From Desulfovibrio legallii (lineage in GTDB: Bacteria > Desulfobacterota > Desulfovibrionia > Desulfovibrionales > Desulfovibrionaceae): 64,000 nucleotides of DNA. Position numbers and translations under genes: made by a program. The first letter of the stretch is position 1, and each line of letters starts with the position of its first letter. The notes below the pieces were generated by a model. That model saw nothing but the letters and a program-made list of their open reading frames with translations, made no database searches and was not told the origin of the DNA. The stretch spans positions 19,285-83,284 of the forward strand of contig NZ_FNBX01000012.1 of assembly GCF_900102485.1 (NCBI RefSeq). The letters are read 5' to 3'. Below are positions 17,487 through 27,548 of the stretch, piece after piece.

Positions 17487-18365
17487 ATGTTATTTTCCGG
17501 TGCCTTGACCGCCCTGGTCACCCCATTCCGCAACAACAGCCTGGACGAGGCCACCTACCGGGCCTTCATCGAACACCAGATCAACGCGGGCATCCACGGC
17601 CTGGTGCCCTGTGGCACCACCGGCGAATCCGCCACCCTCAGCCATGAGGAACACGAGCGCGTCATAGAAATCTGCATCGACCAGGCCAAGGGCCGCGTGC
17701 CCGTACTGGCCGGGGCCGGCTCCAACAATACCACAGAGGCCATCCGCCTGGCCCGCTTCGCCCAGAAAGCCGGGGCCGACGGCGCCTTGCTTATCACCCC
17801 CTACTACAACAAACCCACCCAGGAAGGCCTCTACCAGCACTACAAGGCCATTGCCCAGGCCGTGGACCTGCCCTTGGTGCCCTACAACGTGCCCGGGCGC
17901 ACAGGCTGCAACCTCCTGCCCGCCACCCTGGCCCGCCTGGCCCACGACTTTTCCAATATCGTGGGCGTCAAGGAAGCCACCGGCGACATGTCCCAGGCCA
18001 GCCGCATCCTGGAAAGCTGCCCCGAAGGCTTCTGCGTTCTCTCCGGCGACGACTTCACCGCCCTGCCCCTCATGGCCCTGGGCGGCAAGGGGGTCATCTC
18101 CGTCACCTCCAACGTGGTCCCCGACCGCGTGGCCGCCATGTGCAACGCCTTCGCTACGGGCGATCTGCCCGCCGCCGCCCGCCTGCACCACGAGATCTTC
18201 CCCCTGCACGAAGCCATGTTCCTCGAAAGCAACCCCATCCCCGCCAAAACCGCCCTCGCCCTCATGGGCCGCATGGAAGCCGAACTGCGCCTGCCCCTCT
18301 GCCCCATGAGCGATAACGCCAAACACCGCCTTATCGAAGTCCTGCGTCAGCAAAAACTGCTCTGA
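17487..18365 (+). CDS. dapA: 4-hydroxy-tetrahydrodipicolinate synthase
   Basis: Condenses pyruvate with aspartate semialdehyde, the first committed step to diaminopimelate and lysine; cytosolic tetramer. 292 aa, as usual. Catalytic residues are visible: Schiff-base Lys in GVKEATGD, Tyr in YYNKPTQEG, the Thr pair in CGTTGESATL, and Arg in NVPGRTGCN. The start is MLFSGALTALVTPF, the conserved N terminus, after an AGGAG site. A longer upstream open frame lacks conservation. The gene is followed 26 bp later by a long hairpin of repeat family 2, which is probably its terminator. Confidence 0.97.
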   Translation: MLFSGALTALVTPFRNNSLDEATYRAFIEHQINAGIHGLVPCGTTGESATLSHEEHERVIEICIDQAKGRVPVLAGAGSNNTTEAIRLARFAQKAGADGALLITPYYNKPTQEGLYQHYKAIAQAVDLPLVPYNVPGRTGCNLLPATLARLAHDFSNIVGVKEATGDMSQASRILESCPEGFCVLSGDDFTALPLMALGGKGVISVTSNVVPDRVAAMCNAFATGDLPAAARLHHEIFPLHEAMFLESNPIPAKTALALMGRMEAELRLPLCPMSDNAKHRLIEVLRQQKLL

Positions 18366-18391
18366 TCCGTAGAACAGGACGGAAATTTTTT

Positions 18392-18475
18392 GTGGGGGAA
18401 GGGGGGGCTTTTGTTCACAAAAGTCCCCCCTTCCCCCACGCCCCTCATCCCCTTTCAAAAAACTTTTCTCCACCG
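18392..18475 (+). repeat. Repeat family 2 hairpin after dapA
   Basis: A 22-bp stem (18392-18413 with 18418-18439, TTCA loop, one G-T wobble), then CACGCCCCTCATCCCC and TTTCAAAAAACTTTTCTCC. It begins 26 bp after the dapA stop. Matching elements in the same position relative to a stop codon occur at 23.95-24.04, 40.76-40.81 and 53.47-53.55 kb. It probably acts as a strong terminator. Confidence 0.75.
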
Positions 18476-18509
18476 CGTACCACGCAGAAACGTCCGTTGG
18501 GCAAAAAAA

Positions 18510-18542
18510 CAGCGGTGCGTCGTTTCTGACGACACACCGCTG
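18510..18542. other. Imperfect hairpin between dapA and purN
   Basis: CAGCGGTG (18510-18517) pairs with CACCGCTG (18535-18542). Inside it GTCGT (18519-18523) pairs with ACGAC (18529-18533), preceded by a run of A (GCAAAAAAAC). On the minus strand this reads as a stem followed by GTTTTTTTGC, so it is a candidate rho-independent terminator for purN. Confidence 0.55.
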
Positions 18543-18545
18543 GGT

Positions 18546-18640
18546 ATGGATTTTTACGGCATTGCAACGTTGCACCGCGCGCCGTGCGGGCGTCTGCTTA
18601 CGCAGCCAGCCGCCAGGGCATTTCAACTTTGAAATGCCCT
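18546..18640 (+). repeat. Repeat family 1, right-hand part, copy D
   Basis: It shares CTGCTTACGCAGCC and GCCAGGGCATT with copy C and ends in a 10-bp stem AGGGCATTTC / GAAATGCCCT (18615-18624 / 18631-18640). The last bases overlap the purN stop. The left hairpin of the family is missing here, so this is a partial copy. Confidence 0.55.
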
Positions 18641-19313
18641 AAAAGCCTTGCTCCAGGGGCGGCCAAACCAGCCAATCCCCCTCACGGGGCGCGCGGGGGG
18701 CGGCGCCGGGCGCCAGGAAGACCTGACGGCCCGCCACACACACGCGGCCCTGAGCCAGCCACTGCACGGCCTGAGGATAGATGCGGTGCTCCATAACGTG
18801 GATGCGCTGCATAAGGGCCTCCGCGTCTTCGCCCGCTTCCACGGGCACGGCGGCCTGGATGAGCACCGGGCCGCTGTCCACCTTCTCTTCCACAAAATGG
18901 ACCGTGCAGCCGGAGAGCTTGACGCCGTAGGCCACAGCATCGGCCCCGCCGTGCACGCCGGGAAAGCTGGGGAGCAACGCCGGGTGGATGTTGAGCACCC
19001 GCCCGGCAAAGGCCTCCAGAAAGTACGGGGTGAGCAGGCGCATGTAGCCCGCCAGCACCACCAACTCCACGCCGTCCTCTCGCAGCGCGGCCGCCATGCG
19101 GCGATCAAAGCTCTCCCGGTCCGGGAAGGCCGTATGGTCCAGGGTCAGGCAGGGCACGCCGGCCCTGGCCGCGCGTTCAATGACCGGCGCGCCGGGCCGG
19201 TTGCAGATGACGCGCCGGATGTTCACGTCCAGCACGCCTGCGGCGGCCTTGTCAAACATGGCCTGGGCGTTGGTGCCGCTGCCGGAGGCCAGGATGGCGA
19301 TATTCAAGGGCAT
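18639..19313 (-). CDS. purN: Phosphoribosylglycinamide formyltransferase
   Basis: Transfers a formyl group from 10-formyl-THF to glycinamide ribonucleotide in purine synthesis. 224 aa. Motifs: SGSGTNAQAM (phosphate binding) at the N terminus, catalytic region NIHPALLPSFPGVHG (His) near residue 108, and Asp in EKVDSGPVL near 144. The start MPLNIAILASG is the family N terminus, preceded by GAGG which overlaps the end of the upstream cobA-hemD stop; the genes are 7 bp apart. The C-terminal ~25 residues are an Ala/Pro/Arg-rich extension. It is last in the minus-strand unit pepA, cobA-hemD, purN. Confidence 0.96.
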   Translation of the reverse strand: MPLNIAILASGSGTNAQAMFDKAAAGVLDVNIRRVICNRPGAPVIERAARAGVPCLTLDHTAFPDRESFDRRMAAALREDGVELVVLAGYMRLLTPYFLEAFAGRVLNIHPALLPSFPGVHGGADAVAYGVKLSGCTVHFVEEKVDSGPVLIQAAVPVEAGEDAEALMQRIHVMEHRIYPQAVQWLAQGRVCVAGRQVFLAPGAAPRAPREGDWLVWPPLEQGF

Positions 19314-19320
19314 GCGATCC

Positions 19321-20850
19321 TCAGGCGCGGGCGGACCGCGCAAAATGGGTTTGCAGCGCCGCCACCAGGGCCGGAATGGTGTATTCCGCCGGCTGGATAT
19401 GGCAAGGGAGCCCGTGCGCGGCCAGGGTCTGAGCCGTCACCGGGCCGATGGCGGCCAGTTGCGTTTCAGGATGGGCCTTCAGCGTGGCCGCCGGAATGAG
19501 CGCCAGGAAGTTTTCCACTGTGGAAGAGGAGCCGAAGGTCACGCAGTCCAGGCGGCCTTCTTCCAGGCAGCGCAGCACGGTCTCCTGATTATGGGCCGCA
19601 GGCACGGCCGCATAGGCGGGCAGCACGTCCACCACGGCCCCGGCCTTGCGCAGCTCTTCGGGCAGCACTTCGCGCGCCTTGGCCGCGCGGGGCAGCAAAA
19701 AGCGCTTGCCCGCCACCTGGCCGCCCTCGCGGGCCAGCAGCCCTTCCAGCACGCCTTCGGCCACATAGCGCTCCGGCACAAAATCCGGCGCAATGCCGTG
19801 CCCGCGCAGGGCCTGGGCCGTGGCCGGGCCGATGGCCGCCACCCGGCAGCCGCCCAGGGCGCGGCTGTCCTTGCCCGCCGCCTCCAGCCGCTGCCAGAAA
19901 CAGCGCACGCCGTTTACCGAGGTAAAGATAATCCACTGGTATTCCGCCAGCCGGGCCAGCGCCGCGTCCAGGGCGGCGTAGTCCTCCAGCGGGCGAATTT
20001 CAATGGTGGGGCACTGGATGACCTCGGCCCCCAGGTCCGTAAGGCTCCGGGCCAGGCCGCTGGCCTGCTCCCGCGCGCGGGTCACCACAATGCGGCGGCC
20101 GAACAGGGGGCGGTTTTCAAACCAGTTGAGCGTGCCGCGCAGGCCCGCCACCTTGCCCACCACGATGACCGAAGGATTGGTGAACCGCGCCGCCGCAGCC
20201 GCCTGCGGCAGATCGGCCAGCGGGGCCGCAAGGCTGCGCTGGGCCGGGGTGGTGCCGCGGTAAACCAGGGCCGCCGGGGTCTGCGGGTTCATGCCCGCGG
20301 CCAACAGATTGCGCACAATGTCCGGCAGGTTCTTCATGCCCATGACAAAAACCAGGGTGGCGGCGCTGGCCGCCAGGGCGCTCCAGTTATGCACCGAGCC
20401 GGGCTTATCCGGATTTTCGTGGCCCGTGATGATGGTGACGGAGGAGGCAAAGTCGCGGTGGGTAAGCGGGATGCCCGCGTAGGCCGGGGCCGCCACCGTG
20501 CTGCTGATGCCCGGCACTTCCTCAAAGGGCACGCCCGCGGCCGCAAGCTCTTCGGCTTCTTCGCCGCCGCGGCCGAAAATGTACGGATCCCCGCCTTTGA
20601 GCCGGGCCACCACCTTGCCCTCGCGGGCCTTGCCCACCAGCAGGGCGTTGATCTGCTCCTGGGGCAGGGCGTGGTTGCCCGCCACCTTGCCCACATAGAT
20701 TTTTTCCGCGTCGGGCCGGGCGTGGGCCAGGAGCGCCTCGTTGGCCAGGGCGTCGTAAACTACCACGTCGGCTCCGGCCAGGGCGTCGCGCCCCTTAAGG
20801 GTCAAGAGGCCCGCGTCGCCGGGGCCTGCGCCGATCAGATACACCTTCAT
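19321..20850 (-). CDS. cobA-hemD: Fused uroporphyrinogen-III C-methyltransferase / uroporphyrinogen-III synthase
   Basis: 509 aa bifunctional enzyme. Residues ~1-245 are SUMT (CobA): VYLIGAGPGDAGLLTLKG, GDPYIFGRGGEE and EEVPGISSTVAAPAYAGIPLTHR, which methylate uroporphyrinogen III to precorrin-2. Residues ~255-505 are HemD (RRIVVTRAREQASGL, YQWIIFTSVNGVRCF, VTFGSSSTVENF), which cyclises hydroxymethylbilane to uroporphyrinogen III. In sulfate reducers precorrin-2 feeds siroheme (sulfite reductase), cobalamin and the alternative heme route, so fusion gives a direct hand-off. The start ATG overlaps the pepA stop (ATGA). An open extension upstream lies inside pepA and is rejected. Confidence 0.95.
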   Translation of the reverse strand: MKVYLIGAGPGDAGLLTLKGRDALAGADVVVYDALANEALLAHARPDAEKIYVGKVAGNHALPQEQINALLVGKAREGKVVARLKGGDPYIFGRGGEEAEELAAAGVPFEEVPGISSTVAAPAYAGIPLTHRDFASSVTIITGHENPDKPGSVHNWSALAASAATLVFVMGMKNLPDIVRNLLAAGMNPQTPAALVYRGTTPAQRSLAAPLADLPQAAAAARFTNPSVIVVGKVAGLRGTLNWFENRPLFGRRIVVTRAREQASGLARSLTDLGAEVIQCPTIEIRPLEDYAALDAALARLAEYQWIIFTSVNGVRCFWQRLEAAGKDSRALGGCRVAAIGPATAQALRGHGIAPDFVPERYVAEGVLEGLLAREGGQVAGKRFLLPRAAKAREVLPEELRKAGAVVDVLPAYAAVPAAHNQETVLRCLEEGRLDCVTFGSSSTVENFLALIPAATLKAHPETQLAAIGPVTAQTLAAHGLPCHIQPAEYTIPALVAALQTHFARSARA

Positions 20851-22352
20851 TGCACGCCCCCCCTGGCCAGCTCCAGCAGGGTGCGCGCGCCAAAGGCCGT
20901 GGGGCCTTCGGGGCAGAGCGGCGTCGTTTTGGCGGCCCAGTCCACCCCGGCGATGTCCAGGTGGGCCCAGCGCACGCCCTCCTGCACAAAATGCTGCAGG
21001 AACAAGGCGGCGTGGATGGCCCCGCCCTCCCGCGGGCCGATGTGGCAGATGTCCGCCACCCGGCTTTTGAGATTCTCCGCATAGGGCTGCCAGAGGGGCA
21101 AGGACCAGAAGTCCTCCCCGCACACGCCCCCGGCCGCCCGGATGCGCTCGGCAAGGTCCGCGTCGTCGCAGAAAAGCCCGGCCAAGCCCGTGCCCAGGGC
21201 TACGGCGCAGGCTCCGGTAAGGGTGGCAATGTCCACCACCGCCGCGGGGGTCCAGGTTTTCTGGGCGTAGGCCAGGGCGTCGCAGAGCGCCAAGCGGCCT
21301 TCGGCGTCGGTATTCTGAATTTCCACCGTATCGCCGCTGGCCGCGCGCACCACGTCGCCAGGGCGCACGGCCCCGCCGTCGGGCATATTTTCCGCGCAGG
21401 TCAGAAGGCCGATGACGCGCCGGGGCGCGCCTTCCCGCGCCAGGGCCGTCACCGTGGCCAGCACCGTGGCCGCGCCGGTCATGTCGCTCTTCATCTGGTA
21501 CATGTTGGCGGCCGGCTTGAGGCTGATGCCGCCGGAATCAAAGGTGATGCCCTTGCCCACCAGAATAAGGGGCTTATCCTGCTCGTGCCCTTTGGGCGCG
21601 TGCTCCGCCACCACCAGGCGCGGCGGCCGACGCGAACCCTGGCCCACGGCCAGAAGACAGCCCATGCCTTCGCGCTCCAGAGCTTCCTCATCCAGCACGG
21701 TGCAGGCAAAGCCCGCTTCCCGCGCCAGCTCCTGAGCGCGCTCGGCCAGGGCCTCCGGATAGAGCAGATTGGAGGGCGTGGTGGCCAGCTCCCTAGCCAG
21801 GCTCACGGCAGAAGCCGCATTCTCGCCCCGACGGGCCGCCGCCTGGAAGGCGTCCGGCACTTCCTCGCCGTCAAAGCCCAGGGCCAGCCATTGCGGATCG
21901 GCGGGCTCGTCCGCCTCTGGCTTTTTCAAAGCCGTAAAGCGGTACAGGGCAAGCTGCGCCGCACAAACGCATTCTTCCACCAGGCGCTCCCGGCCACCGG
22001 GCAGGCCCGCCAGGGCGGCCTCCGGCAGCAGCAGCGAGGCATAACCCTGACGCCGGCAGAACTGCACCGCCGCGGCCACGGCCTTGCGCACCCCCGCAAG
22101 CTCCAGCTTTTCGCGCGGGCCCAGGCCCACGGCCAGCACGCGGGGCACGGGCAGATCCTTGTGCCCGTGCAGCAGGGCCAGCTCGCCCGCCTTGCCCTTC
22201 ACATCCCGCAGGGCCGGGGCAATGACCAGCCAGGGCGCGGCCCGGTCGATCTGCGGGCACTGCTCCAGCACGGCTTCGCCCTCGCACACGGGCGCCAGCA
22301 GAACTTCCGCCTTCCACTGTTCCGGCCCCAGATTCTGAAAACGTATTTCCAT
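20847..22352 (-). CDS. pepA: Leucyl aminopeptidase (M17)
   Basis: Zinc/manganese cytosolic aminopeptidase, hexameric, removing N-terminal residues from peptides. 501 aa. The catalytic C-terminal domain shows VGKGITFDSGGISLKP (Lys and Asp ligands) and the signature NTDAEGRL near residue 350. The N-terminal macro-like domain is present. The start MEIRFQNLG has AAGGAG 9 nt upstream; an open extension of 58 codons upstream is Arg-rich and rejected. It is first gene of pepA, cobA-hemD, purN and divergent from hemW. The function is unrelated to tetrapyrroles, so the operon is probably housekeeping. Confidence 0.95.
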   Translation of the reverse strand: MEIRFQNLGPEQWKAEVLLAPVCEGEAVLEQCPQIDRAAPWLVIAPALRDVKGKAGELALLHGHKDLPVPRVLAVGLGPREKLELAGVRKAVAAAVQFCRRQGYASLLLPEAALAGLPGGRERLVEECVCAAQLALYRFTALKKPEADEPADPQWLALGFDGEEVPDAFQAAARRGENAASAVSLARELATTPSNLLYPEALAERAQELAREAGFACTVLDEEALEREGMGCLLAVGQGSRRPPRLVVAEHAPKGHEQDKPLILVGKGITFDSGGISLKPAANMYQMKSDMTGAATVLATVTALAREGAPRRVIGLLTCAENMPDGGAVRPGDVVRAASGDTVEIQNTDAEGRLALCDALAYAQKTWTPAAVVDIATLTGACAVALGTGLAGLFCDDADLAERIRAAGGVCGEDFWSLPLWQPYAENLKSRVADICHIGPREGGAIHAALFLQHFVQEGVRWAHLDIAGVDWAAKTTPLCPEGPTAFGARTLLELARGGVQ

Positions 22353-22575
22353 GAGGTGTTCTCCTTGGCAACTCTTTGACGCCGCTTTGCGCGCGGCGCG
22401 GCCCGGCGCCCGCTTGCGCCCCGTGCCGGACTGCGAATATACTGTGCGACGGCGCTTTTGCCAAGGGCGACGCCGCCGGATCCACCGGCTCCCGCAAAGC
22501 CTGAAAATCCAGCACGCTTCTTGCAAGCCATGCGCAAACCGGCGTCCCCCTCCGCGCCACGCTCAGGAACCTGCC

Positions 22576-23838
22576 ATGCTCGTTTACATCCATGTGCCCT
22601 TCTGCCGCACCCGCTGCCGCTACTGCGCCTTCTACTCCAGCCCCCTGGGCCGCGGCGTGACCGCTGCCGCGTCTCCGGCCGTGCGGGATTATGTGGATAC
22701 CCTGCTTATGGAGCTGGCCCTCTGGGGCGACCGCCTGGGGGGCAGCCCGGTGGAAACCGTCTTTTTCGGCGGGGGCACGCCCAGCCTGCTGCCGCCGCGC
22801 ATCATCGGCGTGGTGCTGGAGCGCCTGGCCAAATACTTCAAACTGGCCCCCAAGGCCGAAGTGACCCTGGAGGCCAACCCTGAATCCCTGCGCGGCGGGC
22901 ACACGGCGGCCCAGTTTCTTTCCGCCGGGGTCAACCGCCTTTCCATCGGCCTGCAGAGCATGGACGAAACCCAGCTGCGCCTGCTGGGCCGGGCCCACAA
23001 AGCGGCAGACAGCCTGCACTCCGTGTTTCTGGCCCGCGAGGCGGGCTGCGCCAACATCAACGTGGACCTCATGTGGGGCCTGCCGGGCCAGAGCGTGCGC
23101 CACTGGCTGCAGACGCTCAAAGACGTCTTCCGCATGACGCCGGACCACATCTCGGCCTACGGCCTGACCCTGGAGCCGGGCACTGCCCTGGAGGCGGACG
23201 TGGAGGAAGGCCGCCTGAGCCTGCCCCCAGAGCGGGACCAGAACATCATGTTCATGGAAGGGGCGGCCCTGCTGGAGCAACACGGCTACCTGCACTACGA
23301 AATTTCCAATTTTGCGCGCATGGGCTTTCAGTGCCGCCACAACCTGGGCTATTGGGAAGGCGCGGACTACCTGGGCCTGGGCCCTTCCGCCACCTCCACC
23401 ATCCAGAACCGCCGCTGGACCAACCCCGCAGGCCAGAACGCCTGGAACACCCGCGTGCGCCAGGGCAGCCTGGACGCGGAAGCCGAAATCCTTACCCCGG
23501 AAACCCGCGTCCTGGAGCTGCTCATGCTCCGCCTGCGCACCGCGCGCGGCCTGCGCGTTAAAGACTACCACGAGCTCACCGGCCGGGACTTCACCCGCGA
23601 CCACCAGAAGCTCGTTCAGGCCCTGCACGAAAACGGCCTCATCCGCCTGCGCGACGGCTACCTGCGCCTGACCCGCAAAGGCATGGTCGTTTCCAACGCC
23701 ATCCTCACCAACCTCTTTGCCCGCACCCGCGAGGTTCTCCACACGCCCCTGCCCCAAGGGGCCGCCCCCCAGGCCGTGGGCACAACCCAACAGACCCCGG
23801 AACCGGACGTCCGCCCTGTGCGCTGGCCCAGCGCCTAG
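22576..23838 (+). CDS. hemW: Radical SAM heme chaperone HemW
   Basis: 420 aa coproporphyrinogen-III-oxidase-like radical SAM protein. Start MLVYIHVPFC is the family N terminus. The cluster motif CRTRCRYCAFYS has the CxxxCxxCxF/Y pattern of HemW, lacking the extra N-terminal Cys and sequence features of true HemN. FFGGGTPSLLPP, SIGLQSMDETQLRLLGR, and LMWGLPGQS follow, and a C-terminal HemN_C winged domain (TPETRVLELLMLRLRTARGL) closes it. HemW inserts heme into respiratory proteins. The last ~30 residues are Pro/Ala-rich. It is divergent from pepA, with the siroheme-branch gene cobA-hemD one gene away. Confidence 0.92.
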   Translation: MLVYIHVPFCRTRCRYCAFYSSPLGRGVTAAASPAVRDYVDTLLMELALWGDRLGGSPVETVFFGGGTPSLLPPRIIGVVLERLAKYFKLAPKAEVTLEANPESLRGGHTAAQFLSAGVNRLSIGLQSMDETQLRLLGRAHKAADSLHSVFLAREAGCANINVDLMWGLPGQSVRHWLQTLKDVFRMTPDHISAYGLTLEPGTALEADVEEGRLSLPPERDQNIMFMEGAALLEQHGYLHYEISNFARMGFQCRHNLGYWEGADYLGLGPSATSTIQNRRWTNPAGQNAWNTRVRQGSLDAEAEILTPETRVLELLMLRLRTARGLRVKDYHELTGRDFTRDHQKLVQALHENGLIRLRDGYLRLTRKGMVVSNAILTNLFARTREVLHTPLPQGAAPQAVGTTQQTPEPDVRPVRWPSA

Positions 23839-23948
23839 CAGGGGGGAAAAATGGAAAGGGGACGCCCAGCGCGGCTGCCGGGGAAAGACGCCCCGGAACG
23901 GCCGCGCACGGCCACCGTGCAAAAGCCAGGTCCAGGGCATGCCCTGCG

Positions 23949-24035
23949 CGTTGCCTGAGGGAAGAAAAATTTTTTGAAGAATGGGGAGCGTGGGGGGAAG
24001 GGAACGCTTGTTCACAAAAGTTCCCTTCCCCCCAC
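23949..24035 (-). repeat. Repeat family 2 hairpin after the M16 protease gene
   Basis: Arms 23990-24010 and 24015-24035 form a 21-bp stem with two mismatches and a TTCA loop. On the minus strand the order is M16 stop, 25 bp, hairpin, CACGCTCCCCATTCTTC, then AAAAAATTTTTCTTCCC and CTCAGG. This is the same layout as after uvrC but in the opposite genome orientation. The gap 23839-24060 holds nothing else recognisable. Confidence 0.75.
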
Positions 24036-24060
24036 ACGGTTTCTTTCTCTGACGCCTCTC

Positions 24061-26685
24061 CTACGGCTGCAGCAGCAGGTCGTAGCGGTTGGCGGGGGTA
24101 AGGTAGACGCGGGCCGCGGTCTGGATTTGTTCCGGGGTGAGTTTGGCGGCCTTATCGATAAGGGCCAGGTCAAAGCCCTGGGGGCGGCCCAGCACGGCGT
24201 CCGTAGCGGCGTCGCCGGCGCGGGCGCCCAGGCTTTGCCGGTCGCGGTAGTATTCGCCGCGCAGGCGGTTGGCGGCGGCGCGCAGCAGGTCTGCGGGCAG
24301 GGGTTTTTCCTGCACCTGGGCAATGATTTTGGCGAAGCCCTGACGGGCCTGCGCCACCTTGTCCGGGGTGGTGCCGATGTAGAAGGCCATCATGCCGGCC
24401 AGAGGCATGGCGCGGTAGAAGGCTGTGACTGTGTAGCCCAGGCCTTCCACATCGCGCATCTGGCTGAACAGCAGGCCGCTCTGGCCTGAGAGCACGGCCT
24501 GAAGCAGCAGCAGGGCCGGGGCGTCCGGATGGTCGGGCGGCACCGCGCGAAAGACCTCCAGCACATGGGCCTGGTTGCGGCCGGGCAGGTGCAGATCCAG
24601 TTTTTTGTCCCTGCCCCAGGCGGGCAGGGCCACAGAGAGGGCCTGGCCCTGAGGCGCGGGCAGGCTGCGGGCAAAGGCCAGCACAGCCTCGCGGTCAAAG
24701 TCTCCGGCCACGGCCAGCACCCAGGGCTGGCGCAGCTGTTGCGCCCAGAAGTCGCGCACGTTCTTGGGGCTGAACGCGGCCAGGGTTTCCGGCGTGCCCA
24801 GGGGATCCAGCCCGTAAGGCTGCCCGCCGGGATAAAGGAAGGGGTTAAGGCGGGAGAACAGCAGGGCCGTGGGCCGGTCCGCCCGCTGGCGCAGGGCGGC
24901 AAGCATGTCCTTGGTCTCGCGCCGCACTTCCTGTTCCTCAAAGCGCGGTCTGGTCAGCAGATCTTGCAGCAAGGCGAAGTAATCCGCATTGAAGCGGGCC
25001 GGGCCGGTGAGCGAAACGGTAAAGGTCTGCAGACCGGCAGTAGCGTCCAGGGAGGCTGCGCGCTGGGCCAGCCAGCGCTCCACGCCCTGGGCGTCCAGGT
25101 CGGCGCAGCCGTCGGTGAGGGCCCGGGCCGTGAGCCCGGCCAGGCCCTGGCGCGCTGCGGGCAGCAGCGCGTTGCCGCCGGGGAAGGAGAGCTGCAGGGC
25201 CGCATAAGGCACGGTGGCATCGGGCAGCAGGATGAGCGTGCGGCCCCCGCCCAGGTCAATGGTTTCGGTTTTGCCGGCCTCGGCCGCGGCTGCCGGTGCG
25301 GCGGTCTGCGGCGCAGCGGGGGCGGGCCAGTTGGCGCGCAGGATGGCTTCCAGGTCGGGCAGTTGCGCTTTCTCCGGGGCCAGCACCCGCACGCGCAGGG
25401 CTTCGGGCCGCAGCCAGCGGCCCAGGGCCGCCTGCAGACGGGCCTGATCCACACTGCGCAGGGCGGCGCGCAGATTGGCCTCCTGCTGCGCGCCGCCCAG
25501 GTCGAACTGCACGCTGCCGGTCCAGGCCGCCAGGCCGCTGAGGGTCTCCGCCGAGCGGTCCATGCCGTCTTCCAGATTAAACACGGCCCGGCGCACGCTC
25601 TCCGGACTGAAATCCGCGGCCTTGAGCGCGGCCAGATCCTTGGTCAGGCCCTGCCAGAAGGGCGCGAGCTTATCCGCGTCCATCTGGGCCGTAAGGTAGA
25701 GCAGGCCCGCGCGGGCCAGGCTCATGTTGCCCATGCCGATGCTGTCCGCCAGCTGCTGTTCGTACTTGTACTTGCGGTAGAACAGGGAGGTGCCGTCCCC
25801 GCCCAGCAGGTAGCTGAGCACGTCCAGATCCGTGGAGCGCACGTCGCGCAGGGAGGGCGCGGGGAAGGCCAGGCCCAGGTAGACTTTGCTCCAGGGGCCA
25901 CGGATAATTTCCACCTGCGGGCCGCCGGGGGCCGCGCGCAGGTCCGCGGGGGCGGGTTCCGCCTGATCGCCGCTGTTGGTCAGCCCGCCGAAAAGCTCGC
26001 GGGCGTGCTCCAGCACGGCCTTGGGGTCAATATCGCCCGCCACCAGCAGCAGCATGTTGCGCGGCTGGTACCAGCGGCGCACATAGGCCCGCAGATCGTC
26101 GGCCGTAACGGCGCGCACCGTGTCCTTGTAGCCGATAATGGGCCGCCCGTAGACGGTATTGTGCAGGGTGGAGGTCTGGAGGCTCTCGAACAGGCGGCTC
26201 ATGGGCTGGTCCTGGTCGCGCTCCAGCTCGGAAATGACCACTTCTTTTTCCGATTCCAGCTCCTTGGGATCCAGGGAGGCCTGGAAGGCCATTTCCTTAA
26301 CCACGTCCATGCCCGTGCGCCAGTGAGCCGCGGGCATATCCGTAATGAACCAGGTTTTGTCAAAGCTGGTGGCCGCGTTAAGGTAGCCGCCCAGGGCCTC
26401 CACGTCCTTGGCCACCTGCCCCTTGGGCCGGTGCTCTGTGCCTTTGAAAACCATGTGCTCCAGCAGATGGCTGATGCCCGCCTGGGCCGCCGTCTCATGG
26501 GAGGAACCCGTGCGCACATAGAGGCGCGTGGCCGCCAGGGGGAAGCGGGCGTCTTTGACGATGCAGACCGTCAGCCCGTTGGGCAGCCTGGTGAGCAGCG
26601 TGTCCTTGCCCGGCGCGGCCTGCGCAAGGGACGCCGCCAGCAGCAGCGACAGAAAAAAAAGACCAAACAAACTATGGCGTGCCAT
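24061..26685 (-). CDS. M16-family metalloprotease, two-domain, exported
   Basis: 874 aa zinc protease of the pitrilysin/processing-peptidase family. A signal peptide is clear (HSLFGLFFLSLLLAASLAQA). The first M16 unit holds the inverted zinc motif HLLEH (HxxEH) near residue 80 and YLNAATSFDKTWF. The second, inactive-type M16 unit occupies roughly residues 430-870, and an Ala/Pro linker separates them. The start at 26685 is the ATG giving the signal peptide; an upstream ATG adds 20 unlikely residues. It is probably periplasmic or lipid-facing and degrades peptides. It is a single gene between hemW (convergent, repeat family 2 hairpin between) and the liv operon. Confidence 0.9.
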   Translation of the reverse strand: MARHSLFGLFFLSLLLAASLAQAAPGKDTLLTRLPNGLTVCIVKDARFPLAATRLYVRTGSSHETAAQAGISHLLEHMVFKGTEHRPKGQVAKDVEALGGYLNAATSFDKTWFITDMPAAHWRTGMDVVKEMAFQASLDPKELESEKEVVISELERDQDQPMSRLFESLQTSTLHNTVYGRPIIGYKDTVRAVTADDLRAYVRRWYQPRNMLLLVAGDIDPKAVLEHARELFGGLTNSGDQAEPAPADLRAAPGGPQVEIIRGPWSKVYLGLAFPAPSLRDVRSTDLDVLSYLLGGDGTSLFYRKYKYEQQLADSIGMGNMSLARAGLLYLTAQMDADKLAPFWQGLTKDLAALKAADFSPESVRRAVFNLEDGMDRSAETLSGLAAWTGSVQFDLGGAQQEANLRAALRSVDQARLQAALGRWLRPEALRVRVLAPEKAQLPDLEAILRANWPAPAAPQTAAPAAAAEAGKTETIDLGGGRTLILLPDATVPYAALQLSFPGGNALLPAARQGLAGLTARALTDGCADLDAQGVERWLAQRAASLDATAGLQTFTVSLTGPARFNADYFALLQDLLTRPRFEEQEVRRETKDMLAALRQRADRPTALLFSRLNPFLYPGGQPYGLDPLGTPETLAAFSPKNVRDFWAQQLRQPWVLAVAGDFDREAVLAFARSLPAPQGQALSVALPAWGRDKKLDLHLPGRNQAHVLEVFRAVPPDHPDAPALLLLQAVLSGQSGLLFSQMRDVEGLGYTVTAFYRAMPLAGMMAFYIGTTPDKVAQARQGFAKIIAQVQEKPLPADLLRAAANRLRGEYYRDRQSLGARAGDAATDAVLGRPQGFDLALIDKAAKLTPEQIQTAARVYLTPANRYDLLLQP

Positions 26686-26807
26686 ATATGCTCCCGTAAA
26701 GGTTTCGTCATGCCGCAGGGGCTGTTGGCCCCTGAGAAAACACAACGGCGCGCCCCTGGTGCGGGACGCGCCGTGACTATAGCAGGCGGGCGGGCAGGGG
26801 GCAACGC

Positions 26808-27539
<732 letters not shown>

Positions 27540-27548
27540 ACGTTGCCC

